Below are positions 27,984 to 38,326 of a stretch of DNA of 64,000 nt, piece after piece. The stretch's first letter is position 1; every line of letters starts with the position of its first letter. A program made the position numbers and the translations under genes. The DNA comes from Pseudomonadota bacterium. Its GTDB lineage: Bacteria; Pseudomonadota; Alphaproteobacteria; Rhizobiales; Aestuariivirgaceae. The notes below the pieces were generated by a model. It saw only the letters and a list, made by a program, of their open reading frames with translations. It had not been told where the DNA came from and searched no databases. Where the stretch lies: assembly GCA_020161855.1 (NCBI GenBank), contig JAIUNJ010000002.1, forward strand, positions 1 through 64,000, given 5' to 3'.

Positions 27984-28012
27984 TCCGCAGAGGCCCCGGG
28001 AGGCCTCGCGGA
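27984..28012. terminator. Hairpin between convergent genes
   Basis: TCCGC-A-GAGGCC and GGCCTC-GCGGA pair into an 11-bp GC-rich stem with one bulged A around a 6-base loop. It lies between the stops of the MinD-like gene and the Cys-rich gene. No clear T-run follows on either strand, so it may act with Rho. Confidence 0.55.
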
Positions 28013-28018
28013 GACCGC

Positions 28019-29890
28019 CTAGGGTTTGCCTTCTACACAGCGGCCATTGTTGTCACGATAGAAGCCGCGCGGACAGCTCTTCTGGATGTTCACGCCATCA
28101 TTCTGGCCGTCATCGAAGGTCTGGATTTTGCGCTTTGGCTTGGGTTGGAGCTGTTCAAGGAGCTTGCCTGGATCAATCGTCGGCGTGCGCTTCAAGGTTG
28201 GCACATTCGGCTCATCATCAACGTCGAGCGGAATGCACTTCTGATAGCGCTTGCTGTAGACAAAGCCATCGGGGCAGCCCTGAGGTACGCGACGGATGCG
28301 CTCGCACTCGCCGTCCTCATTGCGCCGGAAGCCCTCAGGGCAGTTCCGCTGCACCGGAATGTCCACGCACAGACCGGATTTGCCAAGCTGAGTGCCACGC
28401 GGGCAGACGCACTTGCCATTCTTGCCGCGCACAAAGGTGTCGCCACATGCCGGCACGCAGCGGCCCTGATAGCGCTCGGTTCCCTGCGGACAGGCGGGTG
28501 GCATGCAGCGGCCGTTCTTGTCACGGACGAGGCCCTGATCACATTCCGGCACACAACGGCCACCGACGAAATCCAGGCCATCCGGACAGCCGCAACGGCC
28601 ATTGTCACCGCGCACAAGGCCCTGCTTGCACTTCGGCACACACTTGCCATTGAAGTTGTCGGTGCCTTGCGGGCAGACGCAGCGGCCGTTGCTGTCGCGG
28701 GTCAGACCAGCGGGGCAGCGCGGCACACACTTGCCATTGAGCTTGACCTGGCCATCCGGGCAACCGGTCGGGATACAGCGGCCATTGTTGTCACGGACGG
28801 TGTCACGCGGGCACTCCGGCACACACTGGCCGTTAAAGCGCTCGGTGCCGTCCGCACAATCGGTCGGTATGCAGCGGCCGTTTCCGTCGCGCCGGGTCTC
28901 TTCCGAGCAGACCGGCACGCACTGGCCATTCCACTCTTCCGTCCCTTGCGGGCAATCGTCATCGGGAGGCACACAACGGCCGTTCTCGTCGCGGCTCCAG
29001 TCCTGCGGGCAGGACGGGATGCACTGGCCGCGGATGTTGTCGCTGCCTTGCGGACATTCCGGCTCCTGGCATTGACCACGGAGGTTCGGGTAGCTGCCAT
29101 CCGGGCAACGCTCCGGCACACAGTAGCCATAGGGATCACGGCGCGTTCCCTCGTCGCAGACCGGCACACAGCGGCCGTTGTAGGGCTCGAAGCTGTCCGG
29201 GCATTGGGGCGGCGGCGGAACGCAGCGTGTGGGCTGGTAGATGTCACGCACATAGTTCGGCGGACACTGCGGCAAGCAGATCCAGTCGTAACCAGATGGC
29301 CAATCACCCGGTGGCAGGCAGCGGCCCGTCTGAGGATCACGCGTGTAGTTGGCCGGGCATTCGCGCTCGTAATAGCTCTGGCACAGCCCGTTCTCGCCGA
29401 TGTAACTGCCTTCCGGGCAGTCCACCACACACTGGCCGGTACGCGGCGAAAGCACCATGCCTGCCGGGCAGTCATCCTGCGTGCTATCGTCGAAATCCGC
29501 TACGCAATAGTCTGGGTTCGCCAGATCGCGGTGGAATCCTTCCGGACAGCGCGGCAGAGGCACCTGGTCCCAGCCTTCCGGGCAGCCATGGGTGCAAGGT
29601 GGCGTGCACAGGCCGGGGTAACCCGGATAGCGCTGCCACCCTTGAGGGCACGCCGGCAGGCAGATGTCGTTGTAGAGTTCCTGGCCCGTGGGGCAGCGTG
29701 GGACACCAATGTCACCGCAGCCGCATGTCGCACAGCCGCAGGCGTTGACGGGTGCCGCCGCGCAGAAGTTGTTGCCTGCAAAGGCTTGCGTCGCCGCCGG
29801 AGGCGATGCCAAGATAATCCAGAGACTGAAAGCAAAGAAAAGCAGTTGCAGCGCTGACCGAAGCGCGCTCGCAGCCGAAGATCGCATCAT
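28019..29890 (-). CDS. Secreted cysteine-rich repeat protein
   Basis: A 623-residue protein with an N-terminal signal (hydrophobic residues about 15-37, ATQAFA end). After a Cys-dense start (CGCATCGCG) come about 29 modules of 14-20 residues, each opening with a Cys (mostly CP) and holding a second Cys. In the central part two types alternate: CPxGTxxFNGQCVPx and CPxGLxRDxNGRCIPx. The C-terminal segment is basic and unstructured (KPKPKRKI) before one last module. Regular Cys pairs imply many disulfides and an extracytoplasmic place. I do not know a matching family; a surface fibre, adhesin or binding protein is conceivable. It converges on the two MinD-like genes. Confidence 0.85.
   Translation of the reverse strand: MMRSSAASALRSALQLLFFAFSLWIILASPPAATQAFAGNNFCAAAPVNACGCATCGCGDIGVPRCPTGQELYNDICLPACPQGWQRYPGYPGLCTPPCTHGCPEGWDQVPLPRCPEGFHRDLANPDYCVADFDDSTQDDCPAGMVLSPRTGQCVVDCPEGSYIGENGLCQSYYERECPANYTRDPQTGRCLPPGDWPSGYDWICLPQCPPNYVRDIYQPTRCVPPPPQCPDSFEPYNGRCVPVCDEGTRRDPYGYCVPERCPDGSYPNLRGQCQEPECPQGSDNIRGQCIPSCPQDWSRDENGRCVPPDDDCPQGTEEWNGQCVPVCSEETRRDGNGRCIPTDCADGTERFNGQCVPECPRDTVRDNNGRCIPTGCPDGQVKLNGKCVPRCPAGLTRDSNGRCVCPQGTDNFNGKCVPKCKQGLVRGDNGRCGCPDGLDFVGGRCVPECDQGLVRDKNGRCMPPACPQGTERYQGRCVPACGDTFVRGKNGKCVCPRGTQLGKSGLCVDIPVQRNCPEGFRRNEDGECERIRRVPQGCPDGFVYSKRYQKCIPLDVDDEPNVPTLKRTPTIDPGKLLEQLQPKPKRKIQTFDDGQNDGVNIQKSCPRGFYRDNNGRCVEGKP
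28025..29695 (-). repeat. Array of about 29 coding repeats, 42-60 bases each
   Basis: The DNA repeats encode the two-Cys modules of the cysteine-rich protein. The antisense strand reads GGCCATTGTTGTCACG-like cores many times. The most regular part is roughly 28380-29080, where modules alternate every 15 and 17 residues; units toward the N-terminus are more diverged. Confidence 0.85.
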
Positions 29891-30003
29891 GGCTCAAGTC
29901 CTCTGGACCTAGCCCCCAAGTTGCAAGCTAACAGACTTGTAAGAATCGTCAATCAGGCGCCTTCGCAATTGCAGCACCGTTGGTCCCTGACGAAACGGAG
30001 AGG

Positions 30004-30228
30004 TCAGCGTGGGCGCGCGCTACGCACGGCCGCCACTAGCGCAAAGACAATGGCAAAAATGACTGCCAACACAGGGCCAATGATGAAGATCGCGCCCATT
30101 GCGCCGCCGCCGTCGCGGTCAAATACCCCGAAGAAGTTGGTTGCCACGATGTAGCCGAGGATCGCCAAGCCTTCACCCGCAACCAGGCCACCAATGAATG
30201 CCAAAACGATCTCCAGAAAACGAGGCAC
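30004..30228 (-). CDS. Small two-helix membrane protein
   Basis: A 74-residue protein with two hydrophobic segments (residues about 5-27 and 42-66) split by an acidic/Gly loop (FDRDGGGAMG). It begins at GTG 30228, three bases after the guaA stop, so it is probably read from the guaA message. No family recognised. The ribosome binding site is weak. Confidence 0.55.
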   Translation of the reverse strand: MPRFLEIVLAFIGGLVAGEGLAILGYIVATNFFGVFDRDGGGAMGAIFIIGPVLAVIFAIVFALVAAVRSARPR

Positions 30229-30231
30229 CCG

Positions 30232-31788
30232 TCATTCCCATTCGATCGTGCCGGGCGGTTTCGACGTGACATCGTAGACCACGCGGGAGACGCCCTTCAC
30301 CTCGTTGATGATGCGGGTTGCCGCCCTTCCGAGAAAGGCCATGTCGAACGGATAAAAGTCCGCCGTCATGCCATCGACGGACGTCACGGCCCTGAGAGCC
30401 AGAACCCGGTCGTAGGTCCGGTCGTCGCCCATCACGCCCACAGTCTGCACGGGCAGCAAGACAGCGAAGGCCTGCCAGATCACATCATAGAGGCCCGCCC
30501 TGCGGATCTCGTCGAGATAGACGGCGTCGGCCTTGCGCAGGATGTCCAGCTTCTCGCGGGTGACGCCGCCCGGCAGGCGGATCGCCAGACCGGGTCCGGG
30601 GAATGGGTGTCGGCCGATAAATTTCTGCGGCAATCCAAGCTCTTGCCCGAGCTTTCGCACTTCATCCTTGAAGAGTTCGCGCAGCGGCTCCACCAGCTTC
30701 ATGTTCATCCGCTCAGGCAGACCGCCGACGTTGTGGTGCGACTTGATCGTGACGGAAGGCCCGCCGGTGAAGGACACACTCTCAATAACGTCCGGATAGA
30801 GTGTTCCCTGCGCCAGGAAGTCTGCGCCGCCCAACTTCCGGGCCTCGCGCTCAAAGACATCGATGAACAGCTTGCCGATTGTCTTTCGCTTCTTCTCTGG
30901 GTCGACCTCGCCTTCGAGGGCCGTGATGAATTCGTCGCTGGCATCCACATGGACAAGCGGAAGGTTGTAGTGCTCCCGGAACATGGCGACGACGTCCGCC
31001 GCCTCGTTCTGCCGCATCAGGCCGTGATCGACCAGGACGCAGGTCAGTTGGTCACCAACCGCCTCATGGATCAGCAAAGCCGCCACCGAGGAGTCCACGC
31101 CCCCCGACAATCCGCAGAGAACCCTGCCCTTGCCCACCTGTGCACGGATGCGGGCAACGGCCTCTTCGCGAAACGAGGCCATCGTCCAGTCACCACGGCA
31201 ACCGGCGATCTTGAGCACGAAGTTCCTAAGCAGAGCCGCGCCATCCCGCGTGTGTACGACTTCCGGGTGGAACATGGTCGTGTAGATGCGCCGGGCCTCG
31301 TCGCTGGCCACTGCGTATGGCGCGTTCTCCGACGTTGCCTTGACCGTGATGCCGGCAGGCATGCGCGTTACGCGGTCGCCATGGCTCATCCAAACGGGAT
31401 AGCGCTTGCCGACCTCCCAGATGCCATCGAACAGCGCGCTCGGCTCTTTCACCTCGACATCGGCGCGCCCGAATTCGGCGGCATGGCCTCCCTCGACCAC
31501 GCCACCCAACTGGACGGCTGTTGTCTGCTGGCCATAGCAGATCGACAGGATGGGAAGACCTGCGTCGAAGACCACTTGCGGAGCCCGCGGCGAGCCCGCC
31601 CGCGTGACTGAGTCCGGGCCCCCGGACAGAATGACGGCCTTCGGCTTCATGCGGTGGAAGGCCGCTTCAGCGCTCTGGAATGGGACAATTTCCGAATAGA
31701 CCCCCATTTCGCGTACGCGCCTGGCGATCAGCTGCGTGACCTGGGAGCCGAAATCAATGATGAGGACTTGATCGTGCTGGGGCTTCAT
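30232..31788 (-). CDS. guaA: GMP synthase (glutamine-hydrolysing)
   Basis: Converts XMP to GMP with glutamine and ATP; 518 residues. N-terminal amidotransferase nucleophile region ISICYGQQ, His/Glu in MFHPEVVHT, then the ATP pyrophosphatase loop GLSGGVDSS near residue 230, and the C-terminal dimerisation domain ending PGTIEWE. Same strand as guaB about 4 kb away but not in one operon, as mntH/mntR separate them. Confidence 0.97.
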   Translation of the reverse strand: MKPQHDQVLIIDFGSQVTQLIARRVREMGVYSEIVPFQSAEAAFHRMKPKAVILSGGPDSVTRAGSPRAPQVVFDAGLPILSICYGQQTTAVQLGGVVEGGHAAEFGRADVEVKEPSALFDGIWEVGKRYPVWMSHGDRVTRMPAGITVKATSENAPYAVASDEARRIYTTMFHPEVVHTRDGAALLRNFVLKIAGCRGDWTMASFREEAVARIRAQVGKGRVLCGLSGGVDSSVAALLIHEAVGDQLTCVLVDHGLMRQNEAADVVAMFREHYNLPLVHVDASDEFITALEGEVDPEKKRKTIGKLFIDVFEREARKLGGADFLAQGTLYPDVIESVSFTGGPSVTIKSHHNVGGLPERMNMKLVEPLRELFKDEVRKLGQELGLPQKFIGRHPFPGPGLAIRLPGGVTREKLDILRKADAVYLDEIRRAGLYDVIWQAFAVLLPVQTVGVMGDDRTYDRVLALRAVTSVDGMTADFYPFDMAFLGRAATRIINEVKGVSRVVYDVTSKPPGTIEWE

Positions 31789-31831
31789 GCGCGGCCAATA
31801 AGGAAAGTTCCCGGAGTCTGCAACCCCGCAG

Positions 31832-33166
31832 CTATGCCCCTACGGCAACATCCCACAGCAACTTGATGTTGAGGGCAATGATGATGAGGGCAATCGCCCC
31901 CGAGACAGCCGTCAGCCACCCAGGGGCGACAAGGGCGCCCATCTTGGCCTTGTCCCGCGTAAAGTGGACGAGCGGCACGATCGCAAAGGGAAGCTGGAAG
32001 GCCAGGATGACCTGGCTGAGGATCAGGAGATACCCCGTCCCTTCCGCTCCATAGTAGATCGTCACCGCCGCCGCCGGAACAATGGCCACCATACGGGTGA
32101 TCAGGCGCCTCAGCCACGCGGGCAGCCTGATGTCGAGGAACCCTTCCATGACAATCTGTCCGGCAAGCGTCGCTGTCACCGTCGAGTTCAGGCCGCAGCA
32201 CAGCAGGGCAATGGCAAAAAGCGAGGGAGCCAGCATCGACCCCACCAGTGGCTCCAGCATCGCGTGAGCGTCACCGATCTCGGACACCTGGAAATTGCCT
32301 GTCTTGTGGAATGTCGCCGCAGCCAGAATCAGGATCGAAGCGTTGACCAGGAGCGCAAACATCAGGGCGATGGTCGAATCCGCCGTGGCCAACTTCAGTG
32401 CCTCCCGCTTCTCCGGCAGGCTTTCCCCGTAAGCCCGGGTCTGCACGATGCCGGAATGGAGATAGAGATTGTGCGGCATCACAGTGGCACCGATGATGCC
32501 AAGCGCCAGATAGAGCATGTCCGGATTCTTCACGATCTCCACCGTCGGGGCGAAGCCACGGATCACCTCGCCCCAGAGCGGATCAGCAAGGGCGATCTGC
32601 ACGAAGAAGCAGACAAAGATGACCGCCAGCAACGCGACCACGAAGGCTTCGACCCAACGGAAGCCAAGACGCTGGAGCATCAGGATCAGGAATACATCGA
32701 GCGCCGTAATGATAACGCCCAGTTCCAGCGGAATGCCGAAGAGCAGGTTGAGGCCGATGGCGGTGCCGACAACCTCTGCAATATCCGTAGCAATGATGGC
32801 AATCTCGGCAAAGAGCCACAACACCCAGGCTACGGGCCGCGGGAAGGCATCGCGGCAGGCCTGTGCCAGATCGCGCCCCGAAGCAATCGCCAACCTTGCG
32901 CAGAGCGACTGCAGGATGATCGCCATGATGTTCGACAGCAGCGCGACAAAGAGCAGCGTGTAGCCGAAGCTGGCACCACCGGCGATTGATGTCGCCCAGT
33001 TGCCGGGGTCCATATAGCCCACGGAAACGAGATATCCGGGGCCGACAAAGGCCATGAAACGGCGGAATAGGGAGCCGCCGCTCGTTACCCTGACGCTGCG
33101 GAAAGATTCCACCAGAGAGGGTTCACCCCGGGCGCGGGACCAGCCAGAAAGAACAGTGTCGATCAT
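31832..33166 (-). CDS. mntH: NRAMP divalent metal (manganese) transporter
   Basis: A proton-coupled Mn(II)/divalent metal importer of 444 residues with about eleven hydrophobic helices. The metal motif DPGN is in [10 protein letters not shown] (residues about 50-60) and the MPH motif is in [10 protein letters not shown]. Divergent from mntR; the intergenic region carries two MntR-type operators, so expression is likely shut off when manganese is plentiful. Confidence 0.95.
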   Translation of the reverse strand: MIDTVLSGWSRARGEPSLVESFRSVRVTSGGSLFRRFMAFVGPGYLVSVGYMDPGNWATSIAGGASFGYTLLFVALLSNIMAIILQSLCARLAIASGRDLAQACRDAFPRPVAWVLWLFAEIAIIATDIAEVVGTAIGLNLLFGIPLELGVIITALDVFLILMLQRLGFRWVEAFVVALLAVIFVCFFVQIALADPLWGEVIRGFAPTVEIVKNPDMLYLALGIIGATVMPHNLYLHSGIVQTRAYGESLPEKREALKLATADSTIALMFALLVNASILILAAATFHKTGNFQVSEIGDAHAMLEPLVGSMLAPSLFAIALLCCGLNSTVTATLAGQIVMEGFLDIRLPAWLRRLITRMVAIVPAAAVTIYYGAEGTGYLLILSQVILAFQLPFAIVPLVHFTRDKAKMGALVAPGWLTAVSGAIALIIIALNIKLLWDVAVGA

Positions 33167-33172
33167 GTAAGA

Positions 33173-33190
33173 GTTTAGCCTTTGCTAAAC
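33173..33190. promoter_or_regulatory. MntR operator box 1
   Basis: GTTTAGC-CTTT-GCTAAAC is a perfect 7-base inverted repeat with a 4-base spacer, close in type to the known TAGC-NNNN-GCTA core of MntR boxes. It lies at the expected transcription start of mntH. Confidence 0.75.
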
Positions 33191-33192
33191 TT

Positions 33193-33220
33193 AATTTAGC
33201 ATTGGCTAAACCGTTGTCAA
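33193..33220 (-). promoter_or_regulatory. mntH promoter
   Basis: On the minus strand a perfect -35 TTGACA (33215-33220) and TAAATT (33193-33198) are 16 bases apart. Operator box 2 fills the spacer and box 1 lies just downstream. The -35 is inside another palindrome, CCGTTG-T-CAACGG (33211-33223). Confidence 0.6.
33195..33210. promoter_or_regulatory. MntR operator box 2
   Basis: TTTAGC-ATTG-GCTAAA repeats the same core with 6-base arms. Its centre is 21 bases from box 1, two helical turns, so two dimers could bind on one face of the DNA. Confidence 0.75.
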
Positions 33221-33245
33221 CGGGGTATTGAGCGGTCGAATTGTC

Positions 33246-33692
33246 ATGCCCCAGACCGCACGCCGAGCACGCGCCGCAAAGGCCGCAAAATTGCAATCTG
33301 CAGCATTCCGGCGCACGCGTTCGGATCACTCGCGGGAACTGGCAGAGGATTATGTCGAGTTGATCGCCGATCTGATCGACGAGCGCGGCCTTGCCCGCGG
33401 CACAGACGTGGCCGGGCGCCTCGGCGTGGCTAACGCCACCGTCGTCAAGATGCTGAAAAGGCTGCAAGATGCCGGACTTGTCACCCAGGAGCCTTATCGC
33501 GAGATCAATCTTACCGGCGAAGGCTGGCTTCTTGCGGAGAATGGCAGGAAGCGCCACAGGATTGTCGAGAATTTCCTGTTAGCGCTGGGATTGTCGGAAG
33601 AGACGGCCCGGATCGACTCGGAAGGCATTGAACATCACGTCAGTGACGAGACCTTGAAGGCCATGGCCCGTTTCGTCGCGCGCAATAGTTGA
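33246..33692 (+). CDS. mntR: Manganese-responsive regulator MntR (DtxR family)
   Basis: A 148-residue DtxR/MntR-type repressor: basic N-terminal extension, winged-helix domain (LARGTDVAGRLGVANATVVKMLKRL), then the metal-binding/dimer helices with GRKRHRIVENFLLALG and EGIEHHVSDETL. ATG 33246 was chosen; a TTG at 33228 would add six residues. Divergent from mntH, with operators in between that it should bind when Mn(II) is loaded. Confidence 0.92.
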   Translation: MPQTARRARAAKAAKLQSAAFRRTRSDHSRELAEDYVELIADLIDERGLARGTDVAGRLGVANATVVKMLKRLQDAGLVTQEPYREINLTGEGWLLAENGRKRHRIVENFLLALGLSEETARIDSEGIEHHVSDETLKAMARFVARNS

Positions 33693-33702
33693 AGGAGTTA
33701 TC

Positions 33703-34002
33703 ATGCGTCTTTTCATTCTGGCGGCCGCCCTGCTGGCCAGCACCCCTGCCTTCGCACAGGACCTGAGCTTTGATACGGCCAAGCTCTGCGCCTGGCAGTC
33801 GCAGAACAACGGCATGGATCCCAACGAATGCGCGAGTTTGGAACAGGAGGCAAAGGCCTCTGTGCCGGCGCTCGAGGCTGCGGCCGACCAGCCGCGCAAG
33901 GATGCCTGCACGACCGAAGCCCAGAACTATTCCGGCGGCTCCGGCTATGCGAGCTACACTGTCTACGCAGAATGCCTCAAGAACGGTCCCGGCGGCCAGT
34001 AA
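33703..34002 (+). CDS. Small secreted hypothetical protein
   Basis: A 99-residue protein with a clear Sec signal peptide (MRLFILAAALLASTPAFA). The mature 80 residues hold four Cys (KLCAWQ, NECASL, DACTTE, AECLKN), likely two disulfides. AAGGAG precedes ATG 33703, and the gap to mntR is 10 bases, so it may be in the mntR transcript. Function not recognised. Confidence 0.75.
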   Translation: MRLFILAAALLASTPAFAQDLSFDTAKLCAWQSQNNGMDPNECASLEQEAKASVPALEAAADQPRKDACTTEAQNYSGGSGYASYTVYAECLKNGPGGQ

Positions 34003-34005
34003 GCC

Positions 34006-35289
34006 TCAGGCCTTACGCAGGACTGTCATGAAGAAACCGTCAGTGCCATGGCAGCGTGGCGACAACAGCAGGCCGTCGTCGCGCCCGTCGGCCGACACCG
34101 GCGGCTCGGAGCCGATGCTGTTCTTCCATTGCGTTGCATAAGGCACGACGCTGAAGCCGCCGCCCTGTTGCAGGAACCACGTGACTTGCTCCGTGTTCTC
34201 CTGCGGCAGAACCGAACAGGTGATGTAGACAAGCCTCCCGCCCGGCTTCACGAGGGCAGCACCGCGCGACAGCACCTCGCGCTGCTCTCCGATGCGTTGC
34301 GTCAGTTGCTTGTCAGTAAAACGCCACTTGGCATCCGGCTTTCTCCGCCATGCACCAGAACCGGAGCAAGGCGCATCGATGACGACGCAATCGAAGCCGC
34401 CCTGATCGGCCAGCTTCTCGCTCTGCTCCGCAGCCAGCACTTCGATGTTTGTAGCACCACTCCGGCCGATGCGCTCGAAGATCGGCCGCAAGCGATGGCG
34501 GTCCCGGTCGTGCGCAAAGATCCTGCCACCATTCTCCATCATGGCTGCAAGCGCCAGGGTCTTTCCCCCGGCACCAGCACAGATGTCGGCCACCGTCTCG
34601 CCGGTGCGCACGCCCGACATCAGAGCCGCCACCTGCGAAGCGGAATCCTGCACCTCAAACCAGCCCAACCCATGCGCAGGTTCGGCTTCCACATTGATGT
34701 TCCGCTGCTCGGGGCCCGGTGCCCCGATACGCACGGACAGGGGCGACAATGGACCCGCGGTCGCCCCAAAGCGCTGAAGCGCCTCCTGAACCTGTTGCCG
34801 ATTGGCCTTGAGTGTATTCACCCGCAGATCGATCGGCGCACGCGATGAAAGTGCAGCACCCTCAGGCACCAGCCCTTCGCCGAAGACCTGGCGGAAAGAT
34901 GGCTCGAGCCATTCCGGAATGTCAGCTGCCGCCCAGGCCGGGGCATCATCGCCATCGGAAGACAGCAGCTTCCGCTCGGCTTCCGTCAGCTTGCTTGGTC
35001 CATGCTGTTCCTCTGCAAGTGCCGAGATCTGGTCAGCCGAGAGCTGCCATTGACTGTGCAGCGTCGCCAGAACCAGCGGCCTCGCACCCTCGCTCTTCAT
35101 GCGGAATGCTGCACTGGCCCGTTTGCGCAGCGTATCATAGACAAGAGTGCCGATCGCATGCCGGTCTCCCCCGCCTGCAAAGCGATGAGCCTTGCCCCAA
35201 TCCTTGAGGGCTTCTGACGCCGGCCGATGGCGATCCTGTATTTCCGTCAGAATCTCAATCGCCGCACTGACCCGGCCCGGGAGACGCAT
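34006..35289 (-). CDS. RsmB/NOP family RNA (cytosine-5) methyltransferase
   Basis: A 427-residue SAM-dependent m5C methyltransferase of the RsmB group, acting on rRNA or another RNA. The SAM motif region (DICAGAGGKTLALA), the PC motif IDAPCSGSGAWRRKPD with a catalytic Cys, and the second Cys motif ITCSVLPQENT are present. It is third in the guaB-MAPEG-rsmB order, starting 3 bases after the MAPEG stop. Confidence 0.92.
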   Translation of the reverse strand: MRLPGRVSAAIEILTEIQDRHRPASEALKDWGKAHRFAGGGDRHAIGTLVYDTLRKRASAAFRMKSEGARPLVLATLHSQWQLSADQISALAEEQHGPSKLTEAERKLLSSDGDDAPAWAAADIPEWLEPSFRQVFGEGLVPEGAALSSRAPIDLRVNTLKANRQQVQEALQRFGATAGPLSPLSVRIGAPGPEQRNINVEAEPAHGLGWFEVQDSASQVAALMSGVRTGETVADICAGAGGKTLALAAMMENGGRIFAHDRDRHRLRPIFERIGRSGATNIEVLAAEQSEKLADQGGFDCVVIDAPCSGSGAWRRKPDAKWRFTDKQLTQRIGEQREVLSRGAALVKPGGRLVYITCSVLPQENTEQVTWFLQQGGGFSVVPYATQWKNSIGSEPPVSADGRDDGLLLSPRCHGTDGFFMTVLRKA

Positions 35290-35292
35290 GTA

Positions 35293-35718
35293 TTATCCGA
35301 TCACGAAAAGACGCAGGCCGAACCACAACCACAGGACCATCACCGCTGTAAAGCCGGCCAGAAAGAGCGTCATCCGGGCCGGCACATCATTGCTGCCGCA
35401 ATGCACGTAGCTGTGGGCGATGCGCAGGCTCACAAAGAGCCAGGACAGGGCCACTGCAAACCAATCCACAAGGCCCGTCGCCACAATCAGCCCACAGCCG
35501 GCATACCAAAGCATCGGAACCTGAAACTGATTATCAAAATTATTGCCCAGAGCCCGAACATCATCGGGCCAGCCTTGCGTACCGACTGCAATGTCCTTGA
35601 GCTTCGTCCTGCCACGCTTGACGCTGCGGAAGCGTGCCTTGAGCGTCAGGTAGCCAACGAAGAATATCAGCAGCAGGTGGACAAAGAGCGGCAGCAGAAG
35701 AAGCTTGGTCGCCGTCAT
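35293..35718 (-). CDS. MAPEG family membrane protein
   Basis: A 141-residue protein with four hydrophobic helices and the MAPEG-type central segment (NNFDNQFQVPMLWYAG and RIAHSYVHCG). Start is ATG 35718; it lies 3 bases after the guaB stop. MAPEG proteins conjugate glutathione or process eicosanoids in eukaryotes; the bacterial role is open. Confidence 0.9.
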   Translation of the reverse strand: MTATKLLLLPLFVHLLLIFFVGYLTLKARFRSVKRGRTKLKDIAVGTQGWPDDVRALGNNFDNQFQVPMLWYAGCGLIVATGLVDWFAVALSWLFVSLRIAHSYVHCGSNDVPARMTLFLAGFTAVMVLWLWFGLRLFVIG

Positions 35719-35721
35719 CAA

Positions 35722-37266
<1,545 letters not shown>

Positions 37267-38193
37267 TCAGGCGGCCCGCGTTCCTGCTCTCAGGGCAAGC
37301 ACGCCAGCCATGGCGATCAACATCATGCCCAGAATGGTCAAAGGCTCGGGCACCTCGCCAAAAAGCAGAAAGGCCAGCAGGCTGACCCAGATCATGCCGG
37401 TATATTCGAAAGGCGTAACCACGGCTGCCTGGCCCACCCGATAGGCATGCGACAGCAGCACCGACCCGAAGGCCGCTATCACGCCACAAAGTCCCATCAG
37501 TGCCATATCGCGCGGCGCTGGAATGGTCCAAGGCCGGACCAGGAAGTCAACACTGGGATGACCCGGCGGCTGAACCTGGAAGGCGTACATCACACCGGCA
37601 AAGGCAATCGGGGCGAGAAGATATACGATGTTGCTGTAGAAGGACATGACGGATGCCTGCACACCTGCGCCATGCTTGCGGGCGAGGATCATGGAGTAGG
37701 CGTAGGCAGCGGCACTGGTCAGCGACAGCAGCGCCGCCGGCTCAAAGACACCAAAGCCCGGCCGCAAGATGACGAAAACCCCGAGAAGGCCAATCAACAC
37801 AGCGCCTGCGGACTTGAGCGTCACCCGCTCCCCCAGCAGCGGCGCCGACATCAAAGTCACAAACACGGGCACCATCAGATAGAGCGCGATGGCCTCGGAC
37901 ATGGGCAAGGCCGGAAAGGCCATGAAATAGGTGGTATAGGCACAGAGCAGCGTGAAGCCCCGCAGCAGCATGATGGGCCAATAGGGCGTTGCGATCTGCG
38001 CAAGGCCGCCTGAAAGCGCCACCATGGCCACGAGAATTGGGAAAGACACCACGGCCCGCAGGGATACGGCCAGTGTCACGGCATAGTCGCCGCTGATGGC
38101 CTTGATCACCATGTCCTGCATCGAAAAAACCAGTGATCCAAGGCAAAGCGAGGCAATGCCGATCAAATTGTTGCGGGAAGCGGAGGCGAGCAT
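37267..38193 (-). CDS. EamA/DMT family transporter
   Basis: A 308-residue drug/metabolite-superfamily protein with ten hydrophobic helices in two EamA repeats; the second repeat ends FEYTGMIWVSLLAFLLFGEVPEPLTILGM-like. It probably exports a small metabolite. No partner gene indicates the substrate. Confidence 0.88.
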   Translation of the reverse strand: MLASASRNNLIGIASLCLGSLVFSMQDMVIKAISGDYAVTLAVSLRAVVSFPILVAMVALSGGLAQIATPYWPIMLLRGFTLLCAYTTYFMAFPALPMSEAIALYLMVPVFVTLMSAPLLGERVTLKSAGAVLIGLLGVFVILRPGFGVFEPAALLSLTSAAAYAYSMILARKHGAGVQASVMSFYSNIVYLLAPIAFAGVMYAFQVQPPGHPSVDFLVRPWTIPAPRDMALMGLCGVIAAFGSVLLSHAYRVGQAAVVTPFEYTGMIWVSLLAFLLFGEVPEPLTILGMMLIAMAGVLALRAGTRAA

Positions 38194-38326
38194 GGGGCCC
38201 TCAGCGATAGCGTGGCTGCCCCATCCCCCGCAATGCCACGGCTTCTCACCTGCCCTGCGGCAAACTCATCAAGCCCATCTCGACAGCCTGCGCCCTCTTA
38301 CCTAAGCACACCCGAGGAGGTGCCCC

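Noticed and set aside
28019-29890. CRISPR-like array, because of regular short repeats
   Set aside because: The repeats are coding, of unequal length, have no unique spacers and keep the protein frame throughout.
30607-31611. 334-codon plus-strand frame over guaA
   Set aside because: Shadow of guaA; no start signal or domain.
31964-32989. 341-codon plus-strand frame over mntH
   Set aside because: Rich in Gln, His and Arg as expected of an antisense reading of a membrane protein.
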